Part shown: positions 1 through 9,474 of the stretch, piece by piece
How positions within the stretch are numbered: position 1 is the first letter of the stretch
How the letters are laid out: every line of letters begins with the position of its first letter
DNA from: Chara braunii
Taxonomy: Eukaryota > Streptophyta > Charophyceae > Charales > Characeae
Assembly: GCA_003427395.1 (NCBI GenBank)
Contig: BFEA01000097.1
Location: forward strand, 1,282,955-1,309,179
Reading direction: 5' to 3'
Length of the DNA: 26,225 nucleotides
Notes under the pieces: generated by a model
What the model saw: only the letters and a program-made list of their open reading frames with translations
What the model was told of the DNA's origin: nothing
Databases searched by the model: none
Program-made: the position numbers and the translations under genes

Positions 1-290
1 ACACTCGACCCAGGGCGACCCCCGCCCCCCCGACACCCGACCCCCGGCACTGGTGACCGCCACCTCGGGGGGGGAGGGGAGGACCCCCTGTTTCTTGAAA
101 ATCGATAAATCGCCAGGGGCTGCCGGGCCGCGGCGTGCACCCCCCAGTATTTTTTTATTTTATTTTTTATTTTTTTTCCGATTTTTTTTTGTTTTTTTTT
201 TTTTGTTTGGAAAGCCGGGGCCGGGGGTGCCGACCCCCGACCCCCAGGACCCCCGCCGGGGCCCCGGGTCCGGGGGTCGACAACCCTGGT
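1..290. other. Low-complexity C-rich and poly-T flank
   Basis: This stretch has runs of C and G (1-80, 225-285) and a block of long T tracts (about 150-205) broken by single A, G or C bases. Open frames across it translate into Pro/Gly/Arg-rich or Phe-rich strings typical of low-complexity DNA. I see no gene. It abuts the left palindrome arm directly, without a recognisable LTR, target duplication or terminator. Confidence 0.7.
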
Positions 291-2044
291 ACGAGGTCTA
301 AATGGACCACTCGCGCTCGACGCAACTGCCTCCTCTTGTCTGTCTGGCGTCTGGGTTTTTCAGGGACTTTGGGGCTGAGAGGGTGCTTCTTCCCTCTCTT
401 ACGTCGCTGTCGTTTGGACTTCGATACCGAAACATTTCTTCGCTTCTTTCTTCGTTGGGGAGCTCGTGTATCAGCTGCACCACCCTTCCTAATGCGGACT
501 CTTCTCTTACGCCTTTATAGGACAAAAACCCATTTCCTCTTCTTACCCAGTGTTAGGCCCTTCACTTTCCTGGTTTCTACTCTCTTCCTCTTCCTTGAGC
601 TCTCACCTTCCTTGAATCGTCTCGACGGTCCCTCATCTGCCACTTTAGCTTTCCCTTTTCCAGTAGGATCTGATCGCTTCAGTGCAGGAGTAGGAACCTC
701 CCTTGGCTTAAACAACTTCAGTCTAGCTCCAGCCACAGGATCCTTCCACTTCGATCCATCCAGCTCGGCAATCATATATGCTCCCCAAGATAACGCACCG
801 ACTACACGGTAGGGCCCCATCCATCTGTTAGCCAGTTTTCCAGTTCATGTCCTCTCTAGGGCGGCGCCTAAGAGGAGCACCATATCGCCGACTTTAATCT
901 TTTCCTTTTTGATTTTGACGTCTTTCTCCCATCTCACTTTGTTCTTTTCTCTTTCTACTGCCAGTCGATTGGCCGCAGTCATGAGGTTATCCTCCAATCC
1001 GTATGCTATCTGTCTAGTCCTAGCGGCTAACAGCTCTTCTCGTGTCATGCTATCCGCCCAATCAACCATAGTCCAACTATCGACGTGGAATTCTATAGGC
1101 AGAGGACAGTGCCTCCCAAACCAAAGCGTGTAAGGTGGGTACCCAGTGCTGGCCCGCAGCGTAACGTTATCTGCCCATATCGCATATAGGAAATACTTCG
1201 GCCAGTCCCTATCCTTTCCTCTACACCACTTGGAAAGTGATGCTATCAATGACTGGTGGCCCCGCTCTACAAGCGCGTTGGACTGAGGATGATAGGCAGT
1301 AGCTATAGACACTCTAGCACCTGCTTTCTTAAATACACTTTGTACCTCATCTGCTAGGAACTCCGCTCCTCTATTTATCACAATCTTACTGACACACCCG
1401 TACCTAGACAAGTACTCCAGAACGAAGTTCTTGACTTCTCTTGCGGCCTTCGTCCTAATAGGCTTACCATCGACAAAGCCAGTGAAATCATCCCTGATGT
1501 TCACTAAGTTCATGTTCGCCACACCCTTCGGCATTTTCACCAGATCAATATGCACTTTCTCTCCTGGTCTAGTCGGATAGGAAGGGTGAAGTGGCTCTTT
1601 ATATCTGACAAGTGATCTCTTTTGACAATCCTTACACGTCTCGCAGTACTTCTCGATATCCTTGTACTGTCCTTCCCACCAATATAGTCTGCGAACTTTC
1701 TCATATGTACCTTTTACTCCTCTATGTCCTCCGGCTACACCGTCATGTAACTCAGCTACTATGGACTGCTTCTCCTCTGGGTCACAAATCACCCGAAGAG
1801 GCATCCCTGCTCCCACAGGTCGATGAAACAAATGCCCAGCTCTAAGGCAGTTTTGTGCCGCCTGTCTCCGGATGTCCGAATCAGTGTTTTCCTCTCCTGA
1901 CAGATGCAGTCCTATAGTGCGGTACTTACCTTCATAAAGATTGACTAGGAAGCGATCCGTTCGTCTAGGCCCAGCCAAAGTTAGTGCAGCAACCGCTATT
2001 GGTCGTTCCGCCTCAATTGGGATCTGTGAAAGTCCGTCGGCCAC
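290..2044 (-). pseudogene. Integrase, left copy (broken)
   Basis: Integrase of a Ty3/Gypsy element, which would join retroelement cDNA to the chromosome. It opens with the tail of the RNase H/connection region (ADGLSQ), then an HHCC zinc-binding domain (H-x6-H, later C-E-T-C-K-D-C), then the catalytic core. Of the D,D,E triad, the first Asp is present (codon 1544-1546), the second aligns with Asn (1373-1375, INRGAEF) and the Glu is present (1265-1267, VERGH). The GPY/F module lies near 809-817, followed by a basic Lys/Arg-rich tail. TGA at 845-847 (TGG in the right arm) and TAA at 515-517 (CAA in the right arm) break the frame. The LVNIRD segment is 3 bp shorter than the likely ancestral form. 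The protein is probably inactive. Confidence 0.85.
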
Positions 2045-3680
2045 AACGTTCTTGCCCCTGAAATCCTCTCTACAGTATAGTCATAAAATCGAATCATGAT
2101 CAGCCATTGTGCGATCGTAGGATCCGTCAAACTGAAATCCTTCTGTAGAACTGACGCTACAGCTGTAGGGTCTACCCTGAAAACGAATCGTCTCCCGTAT
2201 ATGTAATGCCTAAAGGTATCTAAGCACCGTAGAACAACTAACACTTCCTTCTTAAACTGACTGTAGTTGCGTTCAACAGTGTTGAGTGTTCGGCTCTCGA
2301 ACCTCAATGGTCTTTCTTTCCCTTCAGCATCCTTCTGAGAAAGCAATCCCCCAACCGAACACGGCCCAACATCCGTAGACACTATGAACGGTCTGTCCGT
2401 CTCGTCCTCAAAGAATGACAAACCTACAATCCAGCCGCCTTCTTTAAATTCTTCCTTGAGAGATTGCATTGCAAGCTCATGAGAAGAATCCCAGTAGAAC
2501 CTCTCGGTCTTCCTAAGAAGTGTGCGTAGAGGCTCTGCCTTTTCCGCATATCCCCGTATAAAGATCCGCCAATAACCAACAACGCCTAAAAACTGGCGAA
2601 CTTCAGTTGCACTGTGCAAAGGAGTCGGNCAATTCAACAACTTCTCCAGCTTCCCANGGTCGGGGTGTCGGCCTTTAGCGTCGCATATAAACCNTAGGAT
2701 CTTAATCGTCAACANGGCCCATCGNCTCTTTGTCCCGCTAACNGTTAGGTTAGCTTNATCTAGCTTTTCCANAACTGCGTAAATGTCCGTCAGGTGTTGC
2801 TCTACGAACCTCTTGACACCAGGAGCGACTTCCGTCTCATCTTTTAACACCGGTCCTTTTATCGGAAAGTCGTCCAGGAAAACTTTTACTTTATCAGGGA
2901 TAAAGTCTTTCTGAACCGCTACGATGGCTCTCCGAAAGACAGCTACCCCATTGGTCCATCCCATCGGAACGACCATCATATGCACTAATCCGAGCGGTGT
3001 GTGCATGGTTGTGAGATGCCTATCTCTCGGATCTAGTGGTATCTCGTCATATCCTGAAAATACATCGCAGACAGAATAAATGGATCTGCCTGCCGCTCCT
3101 TCTGCTAATAGATCAGCATGCGGTACGCAGCCTACATCTCGAATTGTCACCGCATTGACCTTCTGAAGGTCTTGAATCCACCGAATCTTTCCATTACGCT
3201 TCCTTAAGAAGAACCATTTATTCGCATACGTGCTATCACATGGTTCAGCTACGTGTGATGCCATCTTCTCTTTGAGAAAGGAGATCACCTCTTCTTTCTC
3301 TTTCTGAGCAAACTTCCACCCTGCGTCATTCCATGGTGTATGCGGAATCGTGTAAATCCTTGCAGGCTTAGCATACCTATGATCAATCCTTCCTCTCTCC
3401 GCATCACTGAATGCTATAGCTTTGTCGCAGGACTTAAGGACTTCCAACACTCGCATTTTCTCCGGCTTAGTTAGATTCTCATCGCCTATGTCCATCTCCG
3501 CTTTCCTCTTTTTTGTCAGTCGTTGCGGCTCCTTTCTCTTCTTTTCTTTAATCTCTCTAGCGATCCCTTCCTCAGATACTCCATCTAACACTGATCGCTC
3601 TCGAGCTACGGCTGCCGACTTAACCTTTTGAGCTACCGTCTTGTGTCTTTTTGGTCGCCCCCCATAGGGGGCTGCGCCCT
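1996..3680 (-). pseudogene. Reverse transcriptase-RNase H, left copy
   Basis: RT copies element RNA to cDNA and RNase H degrades the RNA strand. The open frame runs from about 3680 (in the -1 frame after the putative slippery site at 3681-3687) to 1996. Visible motifs are VCDVFSGYDEI (catalytic Asp of motif A), PMGWTNGVAVF, VFLDDFPIKGP at about 2869-2880 (the FLDD form of YIDD), FLGVVGYWR, and RNase H STDVGP with a later VERNYSQFKKE. It ends in a frame change near 2045 where ADGLSQ continues in the -1 frame; the right arm has the same change. Eight isolated Ns lie at 2629-2772, each mirrored in the right arm. The RNase H core reads STDV here and STDA on the right. Confidence 0.88.
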
Positions 3681-3687
3681 TAAAAAA
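3681..3687 (-). promoter_or_regulatory. Candidate -1 ribosomal frameshift site, left copy
   Basis: On the minus strand the protease frame reads TCT TTT TTA AGG, giving the heptamer T TTT TTA in the correct register. The GC hairpin seen on the right (stem GCCCCC/GGGGGC) lies 8 nt downstream. Slippage by -1 enters the open RT frame. The heptamer is kept although a neighbouring base differs between arms (C here, T on the right). An outer 11-bp inverted repeat (TGTGTCTTTTT with AAAAAGACACA) also surrounds the hairpin. Confidence 0.55.
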
Positions 3688-3813
3688 GACACAGATATCA
3701 TCCCTCCGAATTCCTCTTCTTCAGCTTTGGGATAAGAGTTCCCTCCCACACGGACACGAGTGCCTAAATCCTCGACTTCCACTATCCGATCTTCTTCTTC
3801 TGTAAGCAGGGGC

Positions 3814-4084
3814 CCATACTTCTTTTCGCGAAAGCTCAATGAGCGACTCGCAAGGGGAACCGGTACGCGGCCCCCTGCAGCGAGAACCGCTCTGTTCCTC
3901 GGGTCACAAGGCTCTACCGTCTCCATCATAATCCGCCCACCGTCTGGACGCTTGATGGAAAGCATCTCGCTTCCATCCGGCCATTCTATAGTAACGGCAT
4001 GGACGTGACTCAACCATCTCCGCCCCAATAATAACTCTGCGCTGCAATCCCGAACTGCGAAAATAGACATCATCACTCTCAGCC
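3814..4084. repeat. 271-bp duplicated segment, copy 1 (artefact flank)
   Basis: This segment recurs as 4123-4393 with an offset of 309. The two copies flank the mate-pair adapter, and the right arm carries the sequence once. The duplication was therefore probably made when reads crossing the adapter were assembled. Confidence 0.92.
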
Positions 4085-4122
4085 CTGTCTCTTATACACA
4101 TCTAGATGTGTATAAGAGACAG
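4085..4122. other. Nextera mate-pair junction adapter (assembly contaminant)
   Basis: The 38 bp are CTGTCTCTTATACACATCT followed directly by its reverse complement AGATGTGTATAAGAGACAG. This is the 19-bp synthetic Tn5 mosaic end in two inverted copies, which is the circularisation junction of Illumina Nextera mate-pair libraries. Natural Tn5 outside and inside ends differ from the mosaic end, so a real Tn5 insertion is not the explanation. Short open frames that run through it are spurious. Confidence 0.98.
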
Positions 4123-4393
4123 CCATACTTCTTTTCGCGAAAGCTCAATGAGCGACTCGCAAGGGGAACCGGTACGCGGCCCCCTGCAGCGAGAACCGCT
4201 CTGTTCCTCGGGTCACAAGGCTCTACCGTCTCCATCATAATCCGCCCACCGTCTGGACGCTTGATGGAAAGCATCTCGCTTCCATCCGGCCATTCTATAG
4301 TAACGGCATGGACGTGACTCAACCATCTCCGCCCCAATAATAACTCTGCGCTGCAATCCCGAACTGCGAAAATAGACATCATCACTCTCAGCC
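4123..4393. repeat. 271-bp duplicated segment, copy 2 (artefact flank)
   Basis: Second copy of 3814-4084, starting immediately after the adapter. It encodes the same protease stretch on the minus strand. Only one copy should exist. Confidence 0.92.
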
Positions 4394-4829
4394 CTTCGAC
4401 CTCAATCGCAGCCTTGTGGCAAACCCCGGTGACTTTCTGCTTTCTTCCATCGGCGGTCTCTATCTCAAATTTGAATGACTTATCAAGGTCTAATCCCAAC
4501 CGAATCGCCAGACCCTCATCTATGATAACAGCCTCGCTGCCGTTATCAATTACTGCATGAAGAACTATCTCGTCGTTGAGGGTAGTCTGTACTCTCCCAC
4601 TGCCCAGGATATAAAACTTGTCAGGAGGCACTCCCTCTATGTCATCCAAGAACACCGTTGCAACACGATCTGCCTTAGCGACCACACTAGATACTGCTAC
4701 TGTGGGTATCTCCTCCTGTTTGGTTGCCATCTGGACTTCGTCGCTCAGAGGAATACGTGTCTTGCGCGTAATCATCTGCAGCTCATCCCGCGCTGGCCTC
4801 GAGGCCGCCAAGTACTCTAGGATCGTGCA

Positions 4830-5237
4830 CTACATAGGCTGCCTGAGAGCGCGTCTAAGAGGTTCGACCGTGTCTATGTCATCTAGGGTACTCTTCATCG
4901 TGAACTTTCTGGCCCCACGTTTGCGTGGGGAAAGTATAACCTCTTCTTCTTCAATCCTCTGCCCGTCCTTTTCCGCCATCACATAGTCAGTGTCAGGCTT
5001 CTTAAAGGAGGATGCCCTGGCGGACTTAGTCGTTGCCACCCATATGGGTGTCATAGGACTCTCCTCATCAGAAGACAGACTCAGTCTCATGCTCCGGGTT
5101 CTTGCGACTCCTTTGCCCTTAATCGGTAGTACTCGCCTAGCCTCCACGTTCTCTTTCATTGAAGGAAACATCGACACATCTCCGAGGTTATCCACCCACT
5201 TGACGTACTTGCGATCATCAAGTACGAAGCCCCTCAT
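4830..5237 (-). pseudogene. Gag-protease linker region, left copy
   Basis: About 135 codons, minus strand, in the +1 frame relative to Gag. It begins around a LDDRKYVKW motif and ends at TAG 4830-4832, beyond which protease continues in the same frame. It is rich in Ser, Arg, Glu and Lys, with an acidic patch (RIEEEEV) and a basic patch (SPRKRGARK), and shows no catalytic motif. The right arm (18731-19138) has the same limits and the same terminal TAG, so these breaks predate the divergence of the arms or arise from shared consensus. Confidence 0.7.
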
Positions 5238-7163
5238 CTATTGCCCGTTTGAGGTCAGGGCAGTCTCTGTTGAGGTGATCGTCTCCTCTGCAATAGATAC
5301 AGGAGTTCCTAGGTGTAGGGGGTNGTTCCTCCGCGGACTTAATCGCCNGTCGTNTCGCATGCTGGTTGGATGGCCCAGGGGATCTAGGGTAGCTTGGGGA
5401 CTTGGGATATCTCGGCGACGCAGGATATCCTCCTCTCTCATACTGTCCTCGTGAATCTTCTCTACGATCGCCACCTCTCTCTGTCCGCTCGTAACCGCTT
5501 CGATATCCATCTCGGCGGTCCCTATCCNATTCCCACCGANTGCGGGAGTCCTCTCTATCCCTCGAGTTAAAGTTACCCGGACTCCGGTACCCTTCGGCAT
5601 TCCCACNGTATCTGGGACTGCGCNGGTACCGGTCCCTGGGACTGCGTGGATACTGGTCNGCTNTGTCTCCTCGACTGTAAGAATCTACCTCTCGATATCT
5701 ATCACGCAGGCGGTCTCTGTCTATATTATCATCCCTGCGCCTCCTCTCGTCGTCCTCTCTACGCGTCCGATCATCCTCATCTTTGCGCCTTCGATCCTCC
5801 TCATCCCTATGTCTACGATCCTCCTCATCCCTACGTCTACGATCCTCTTCATCTCTACGTCGCCGCTCATCTTCATCTCTTTCCCTCGCGCGGTAATCAG
5901 CCAGTGTGCGAGGGTTACGGTCTTCGACACTCCTCCATGGGTCGGTGTTCCGACGATCCCACCGCAGAGAGTAAGGGGATCCAGGCTTATCCCGGTACGT
6001 AGTTCCGACTTTCAGTTCAAAATTTGTCATTTGCCTGGCCATTTCCTTCATCTTTTCTTGCGTCTCCTCTATTACCGCATCCTTATCCTTCCTCAGTTGG
6101 GATCCATCTCTATCCATCAGATAACGTCGCTCAGCCCAAGGTTTGTCATTGAAATCTGGGCACCTATCGTATTCCTGATAGAGGGAATAATCCCGGCGCT
6201 GCATGCCTCTCCAGAGTAAGTCCTTGTAGTCATCCGCCTCAACCTTCATGGCCAACTTAAGTAACGCCGTAAATTCTAACTTATCGTAAGGCGTCTCTCT
6301 CAGCACTGTCTTTTGCTTTCCTCTGGGTAGCTGGCTAAGGAAGATCGTGCATCTATAAACCTCAGACGGTTTTCCTCTTGTCATAAGAGCACCAGATACC
6401 TTCTGGAACATCTTTCCGAAAGCCCAGACGCTCTCCCCCTCCCTTTGACTAAGCTGCTCCAAGTCTCGGATAAAATACTTAACATCTTCTAGTTTGTAGA
6501 GTACATATTTGCTTTATAAGTAGCCCATCGCCTATCTTTGGGTCGAACCTCTTTAATCTCCTGACTCAAGCTTGGGTCCACATTAAACAGGAAGTTGTCT
6601 ATAATCTCTTCCTCTGTCCATCGACTTCAGTAGGCGTGCAACTCCCATTTTTCGATATATTCAATGATACCACACCCTTTGAAAATGGGAGGTCTGGTAT
6701 CCAATTCCGAAGGCTGATGCGAGATGATGAACCTATCTCTCGTCTCGTATGGCAGGGGGTGAGATTCCCCTGTCTCAGGGTCAGATACCCGTCTGGACAT
6801 CGCAGCTCTTTCCCTATCCCTCCATAATTGCTCTCTAATAAATTGATCCCTCAATTCTTCTCCTCGTAAGTAGCCTCTATCCTCCCTACGCTCATAAACA
6901 GATGGGCGTTGAATAAACGATTCACGCCGAAAACTCGGAGACTCGTTCTGTATCTCCGATCGTTCTACTGGCGCAGCCCTGTTAACCTCGGTAACGGCAA
7001 GAGGTGCCATTACCTCGGGCTCGCCGTCGTCCGGCTGCTCTACACACCTCAAAGGGGTGTTTTGTCAAAGACGCTCTTTGAGATCTCGCAAAGCCCGGTC
7101 CGGCGACACTCGATACACCGCCTGATCCTCGTCCGGATGCGGTCCCTTTGTATCAGATTTCAT
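5218..7163 (-). pseudogene. Gag capsid/nucleocapsid, left copy
   Basis: Structural protein that would package element RNA. The probable ATG is 7161-7163. The frame then meets TGA at 7065-7067 (also in the right arm) and a left-only TGA at 6627-6629 (CGA on the right). A frame change near 6496 is common to both arms. The C-terminal part has a 24-bp repeat encoding Arg/Asp/Glu-rich octapeptides (about 5725-5875), then R-S-P repeats, then a CCHC zinc knuckle (C-x2-C-x4-H-x4-C, CIYCRGDDHLNRDC). Nine Ns at 5324-5663 mirror the right arm. The left has E-Y-D-R where the right has two extra residues (E-Y-G-T-D-R). Confidence 0.85.
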
Positions 7164-7200
7164 ATACTTTCCCTCTTCTGATTTAGTGGTTCAGCACCAA

Positions 7201-7275
7201 CAGCCTGGACCTATGAATGAATTCGCAGCCCGGACCTATGAATGAATCCGCAGCCCGGACCTATGAAAGAATCAA
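7201..7275 (-). repeat. Three 25-bp tandem repeats, left copy
   Basis: Three near-identical 25-bp units starting CAGCC(T/C)GGACCTATGAA lie between gene I and gag. The same array is at 16687-16761 in the right arm. They sit where a 5' untranslated leader would be expected and could be regulatory, but nothing in the sequence shows their role. Confidence 0.85.
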
Positions 7276-7562
7276 TAACTTGTCTGCCACCGCTCTCAGG
7301 ATCGCAACAAGTCTTCCAGCCTCGTCTTGTATCTCGTGCTCACCCTCGATACAAAAAATCCCTGAGTAAAAATAAAGCCCACCCTCCTACTCTTCTATGC
7401 ATCGAACACCTCTCCTAATTTCTATGAGTCCGGACTCTGATATCCTCACTCTCCTACAAATCCCTGTCGCGATCCTCATCAACTCTTCCGGTGCACAAGA
7501 ACGCAAACTCTCTTGTAGGTTGACCGATGTCCTCCGCGCTAGATCACTCAACCCTTGATGTG
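7276..7562 (-). pseudogene. Accessory ORF I, left copy (truncated)
   Basis: Matches gene I of the right arm (16357-16686) from HQGLSDLARR onward. TAG at 7387-7389 (CAG on the right) stops the frame, and the stop codon used on the right (TGA) has changed here. The first 14 codons are missing because the rearrangement that removed H1 and H2 ends at 7562. Function unknown. Confidence 0.7.
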
Positions 7563-7634
7563 CCACTATCAGAGGCGGGACTATCAAGGAGAAGGTGGAA
7601 ATTCGGAGGTTGAAGTGGTTTTAGTGGATCCGAG
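7563..7634 (+). other. Inverted 72-bp remnant of gene H1
   Basis: This segment matches 15381-15452 (the N-terminal coding part of H1) in the same orientation as the right arm, although everything around it in the left arm is inverted. The adjoining H1/H2 sequence (equivalent to about 15453-16398) is missing. It is a short inversion combined with a deletion. Confidence 0.85.
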
Positions 7635-7649
7635 ATCTCAATGAAGTGT

Positions 7650-8147
7650 CTAACATTCCGCCTCTATTAGGGCTAAAGCCAACAGAATCCTGTCCGTCGA
7701 TTCCTCCAAAAGCTCGTAGAACGCCTCAAAATCGTCTATATCTCCAAAGTTTTCAATCGCGGCTAGGGTCCAAAGGAACTCACTCTGGTACTGGTCGTGT
7801 ACTTTGTAAATTGTTAAAACAGAACTCTCTGTTATGACCTTAGCAAAGTCTCCAGACACTTCGGCTTCACTCTTCAGGAGTCTCTCTGCCTTTGCGGGAG
7901 TCTCGCGCCACGCTCTTCTCAATGTCGCTCCATCGAAGGGGAAAAGGCGCAAGGAATAACGGATCGATCGCACATCTCCTTCCCCCACCCAGAGTCCAGT
8001 CACCCGCGCCTTTTGAACAACCTCTCTAGTGCTCTCTGCCTCCTCGTTCACGGTGAGCTTCTCTAATTGCTCCAACTTTATTTTAACACAAGCGGTTGAC
8101 CCATCCAACTTCCCTATAACTCGCATAGAACACCTTTCGCAGCTCAT
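7650..8147 (-). CDS. Accessory ORF G, intact left copy (165 aa, unknown)
   Basis: An intact frame from ATG (8145-8147) to a stop at 7650. The N-terminal half (about residues 15-95) resembles the E-family domain: a beta-like V-K-I-K-L stretch, LTVNEE, an aromatic/hydrophobic RYSLRLF stretch, and RETPAKAE matching DETPAEAR in E2 and DET-x-AEAK in E1. The C-terminal half is Leu/Glu/Asp-rich and probably helical (FLWTLAAI, FYELLEE). No catalytic motif, signal peptide or membrane segment is evident. It lies 10 bp downstream of F and is the best-preserved array gene of the left arm; the right copy has a nonsense codon. Confidence 0.7.
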   Translation of the reverse strand: MSCERCSMRVIGKLDGSTACVKIKLEQLEKLTVNEEAESTREVVQKARVTGLWVGEGDVRSIRYSLRLFPFDGATLRRAWRETPAKAERLLKSEAEVSGDFAKVITESSVLTIYKVHDQYQSEFLWTLAAIENFGDIDDFEAFYELLEESTDRILLALALIEAEC

Positions 8148-8156
8148 TCTCCCTTC

Positions 8157-8537
8157 TCATCCCACGTCACTCTCAACGACATCTTTCTTTTCTCCTGACG
8201 TTGCAGTCTCTATCAACTCCTCTTTCCTTCTTGTCGACTCAAGTGATCCTTCGTCTCCTTGGCCTCTCCTCTTGACACTCTCTACAAATTTTAACCTCCA
8301 CCTCGTAAGGAAGTCTTTATCCCTTATAAAAAGCCTTCTCACAGCCTTCGTCGCACCTTCTATTTTGCGCAGTTCACTTTTTTCCTTGTTAGGCCCACAA
8401 TCATGAATCTGAAGGCTGACTTCCTTGATGCGTTCAGCGATGCGTTTAACAATACGCTCCTCTATTCTCTTCTCTCTTCCTTGTAGATCTTCCATCTTCC
8501 ACGATCCATCTTTATTTTTTTCCTGAGCTTCTATCAC
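8157..8537 (-). CDS. Accessory ORF F, left copy (unknown, charged)
   Basis: The frame is open for 126 codons but begins without an ATG; the first ATG in frame is at 8493-8495, giving about 112 aa. The protein is highly charged, with Lys/Glu/Arg-rich stretches (KRIEERIVKRIAERIKE) likely to form a helix or coiled coil, and a middle part RRLFIRD. It overlaps the end of E2, so it could once have been the C-terminal part of E2. It is open in both arms. Function unknown. Confidence 0.55.
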   Translation of the reverse strand: MIEAQEKNKDGSWKMEDLQGREKRIEERIVKRIAERIKEVSLQIHDCGPNKEKSELRKIEGATKAVRRLFIRDKDFLTRWRLKFVESVKRRGQGDEGSLESTRRKEELIETATSGEKKDVVESDVG

Positions 8538-8965
8538 ATATTGCTTCGAGCTTCCGCGGGTGTCTCGTCCCTAATTATCTCCAAGCGCACGTTTCTCTTA
8601 ACGCATACGATTACCTCATATACCACCCAACTCTGCGTCGTCAATTTCCTCAAGGCCCCAGGTCTCTGCTCTCGTATAACGTCTCCTGCAAGTTTTTTGA
8701 ATTCGCCGTCTGACAGTTTTTCTTCTATGCTCACCTTCAAAAGAATCTGTAGGGTCTCGCTGTCACACGCTAACTGCCTAGAAACAACCCGAGCATAGGG
8801 AAGGCGTTGCCTAGGGGAGAGGCTCCTCGTCTCAATTTCTCGAGTAGCTACTCGAGGGGTCCTCTCGCTCACACTCCTCCAGGAGTCGGATCCTCTGCGG
8901 TCCCACCAGAGCGAATATGAGGCTCTGAGTCTGTATCGATACAGTTGTTGTTCGCGCTATGCCAT
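8534..8965 (-). pseudogene. Accessory ORF E2, left copy (stop at codon 3)
   Basis: Matches the intact E2 of the right arm (14039-14470). After the ATG (8963-8965), the third codon is TAG (8957-8959; GAG on the right), a G-to-T change. The rest of the frame stays open to 8534, with the Gag-like module and then the E domain ending in DETPAEAR. A downstream start could in principle rescue the E domain. Confidence 0.65.
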
Positions 8966-8975
8966 GTCCGGGGGC

Positions 8976-9257
8976 TCATATCCTACTCTTAGCTTCCGCT
9001 CCTGTCTCATCAAAGAACAACTCGGCGCGTAGGTACCCTGCTGACCACACCATCACCTCGTACGATATCTTTGTCTGAAAGGTTACGCATTCGAGAACTC
9101 CTGGTCTATATTCTCGGATAAACTCCCTGGCTTGTAGGAAACTCTGCTGCTCTGTAAGGTTGTCGTCTAGGTGAGCTCTCAGTAGAACTGTAATCGTAAA
9201 GCCCTCGTTAACTAATTACCTGCTCACATTAATCCCAACAGTCATACGTCCTAGCAT
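8976..9257 (-). pseudogene. Accessory ORF E1, left copy
   Basis: Begins at ATG 9255-9257, overlapping the stop of D by 7 bp (ATGCTAG). TAA at 9216-9218 (CAA on the right) is codon 14 and kills the frame. The domain ends at TGA 8976-8978, just after the A-E-A-K-S-R-I residues. E2 also stops at the equivalent place, so this TGA is probably the original stop and the right copy has lost it. Confidence 0.65.
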
Positions 9258-9474
9258 CCCTTCTGCTCTTTATGCTCAAACAAGTATCTCAGGTCCTCCA
9301 ACCCGACGTGCTTGTCTTCTGTGCGCCTTCGACAAGAGTGAATCAGATCTGCAGGTCTTAGAAAGTCTGCCCAGCAGGTAGCATCTATCAAGTCTCTCCG
9401 CGTCTCCTTATCCGGAGGTCCCCATCTTACGCAGACTGAGTAGTATGCTTCTAGGAATCGAGGCTCTAGCCCTA
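9251..9474 (-). pseudogene. Accessory ORF D, C-terminal part, left copy
   Basis: Starting at the deletion junction (9474/9475), the frame encodes the end of D: GLEPRFLEAYYSV, a Cys-Trp motif (DATCWADFL), SCRRR, and a Leu/Glu-rich end. The residues before the junction come from a different frame of A2. The left arm keeps CGA (Arg) where the right has TGA. Function unknown. Confidence 0.6.

Larger units (their letters stand above)
3633..4811 (-). pseudogene. Retropepsin-like protease, left copy, split by adapter artefact
   Basis: Aspartic protease that would process the polyprotein. The active-site motif reads IDNGSE (a D-N-G-S variant of D-T/S-G) and a LLLGRRWL motif follows, as in retropepsins. 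The reading frame is split because a 38-bp sequencing adapter (4085-4122) and a second copy of 271 bp were assembled into it. The right copy (19157-20026) is one uninterrupted 289-codon frame through the same region, so the break is almost certainly not biological. The frame opens after a TAG (4830-4832) and has no ATG at its start, as expected for an internal polyprotein domain. Confidence 0.85.
290..7163 (-). mobile_element. Left Ty3/Gypsy-type retroelement copy (gag-pol, defective)
   Basis: Read on the minus strand, the order is Gag with a CCHC knuckle, an acidic linker, an aspartic protease, RT, RNase H, then integrase with a GPY/F module. RT upstream of integrase is the Ty3/Gypsy order. 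No LTR pair can be found: nothing flanking the copy recurs on the other side within the window. The copy has several stops and frame changes and contains a sequencing-adapter artefact, so it is not a working element as assembled. The upstream small-ORF array may also belong to it. Confidence 0.85.

Noticed and set aside
53-812. Plus-strand open frames through the T-tract and across the integrase tail
   Set aside because: Low-complexity Phe/Pro strings or antisense shadows of the integrase frame.
4085-4122. A natural Tn5 or IS50 end
   Set aside because: The sequence is the synthetic mosaic end, not the natural outside or inside end, and no transposase is present.
3904-4317. Short frames that begin or end in the adapter
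   Set aside because: They exist only because of the 38-bp adapter and the false duplication.
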